Shown here: one piece after another, positions 12,327 through 12,461 of the stretch
Position numbering within the stretch: position 1 is the stretch's first letter
How the letters are laid out: the number at the start of each line of letters is the position of its first letter
NCBI GenBank assembly: GCA_036170795.1
Contig: JAVHPX010000035.1
Coordinates: 1 to 12,461 of the forward strand
Reading direction: 5' to 3'
DNA from: UBA8515 sp036170795
GTDB lineage: Bacteria; Patescibacteriota; Minisyncoccia; Phycocordibacterales; UBA9973
Length of the DNA stretch: 12,461 nt
Notes under the pieces: generated by a model
Seen by the model: the letters and a program-made list of their open reading frames with translations, nothing else
Database searches by the model: none
Told to the model about the DNA's origin: nothing
Translations under genes and position numbers: made by a program

Positions 12327-12335
12327 TGATAGTAT
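12327..12335 (+). promoter_or_regulatory. Possible tRNA-Asn promoter
   Basis: TGA-TAGTAT (12327-12335) is an extended -10-like element ending eight bases before the tRNA. No clear -35 is seen upstream. Confidence 0.35.
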
Positions 12336-12343
12336 CAATACAT

Positions 12344-12418
12344 TCCGGAGTAGCTCAGCGGTAGAGCAATCGACTGTTAATCGATTGGTCGCAGGTTCGA
12401 TCCCTGCCTCCGGAGCCA
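12344..12418 (+). tRNA. tRNA-Asn (anticodon GTT)
   Basis: A full cloverleaf is present. The acceptor TCCGGAG (12344-12350) pairs with CTCCGGA (12408-12414). The D-arm is GCTC/GAGC (12353-12356 with 12364-12367). The anticodon stem ATCGA/TCGAT (12369-12373, 12381-12385) carries the loop CTGTTAA with GTT at 12376-12378. The T-arm GCAGG/CCTGC encloses TTCGATC. The discriminator is G12415 and the CCA end (12416-12418) is encoded. Confidence 0.97.
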
Positions 12419-12461
12419 GTTAGGGTTATCAGCTAGTTCTAGGACTAGATTGAACGGAGAA
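12419..12461. other. Right edge, nothing identified
   Basis: These 43 bases hold CTAGT/ACTAG as a small inverted repeat but no gene, terminator or second tRNA that I can support. Confidence 0.5.

Noticed and set aside
1..12461. Alternative genetic code (TGA read as glycine, as in Gracilibacteria)
   Set aside because: No conserved glycine is encoded by TGA. All long genes are open under the standard bacterial code and stop at TAA.
1..12461. CRISPR array, insertion sequence or prophage
   Set aside because: No regularly spaced direct repeats, transposase, integrase or phage genes were seen. The only mobile-looking item is the small palindrome in rnhB.

Overview
The window reads as part of a small, AT-rich bacterial genome, most likely a Patescibacteria/CPR organism of the Parcubacteria type. 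This is inference. It rests on the strong AT bias, very tight spacing, a SecA with an extra segment in its first nucleotide-binding domain, a lone lysine-rich micro-peptide, and the near-absence of Shine-Dalgarno sequences. The code appears standard: every longer gene ends in TAA, the micro-gene ends in TAG, and no in-frame TGA is read as sense.

Layout, left to right. Positions 1-285 hold a highly structured segment cut by the window edge, a candidate small RNA on the minus strand with its own terminator, and two near-identical divergent promoters. One of these drives the RNase P RNA gene rnpB (286-649). After the rnpB terminator comes about 400 bases of very AT-rich DNA with one perfect DnaA box and an AT-only inverted repeat, then a 21-residue lysine-rich peptide gene and its terminator. 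secA (1194-3668) follows. A 352-base promoter-rich gap separates it from a secreted lysozyme-fold protein (4021-4593). That gene converges on dnaE (4626-7811, minus), and the two share a perfect palindromic terminator whose ends are the two stop codons. dnaE diverges from rnhB (7848-8549) across 36 bases. rnhB carries a 72-base palindromic in-frame insertion and converges, with a 12-base overlap, on a DUF2231-like membrane protein gene. That gene lies 20 bases behind a large M1 aminopeptidase gene (9077-11635, minus). On the plus strand a secreted, membrane-anchored Asn/Thr-rich protein (11721-12254) and a tRNA-Asn(GTT) close the window.

The content is mostly housekeeping: RNA processing (RNase P, RNase HII), replication (Pol III alpha), protein export (SecA), peptide turnover (M1 aminopeptidase) and cell-envelope proteins that would be SecA clients. 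The most striking shared property is initiation. For six genes a -10 box, often extended (TGN), ends only 6-9 bases before the start codon, so the mRNAs should be leaderless or nearly so. This evidence also moves two starts: dnaE to 7811 and the last protein gene to 11721.
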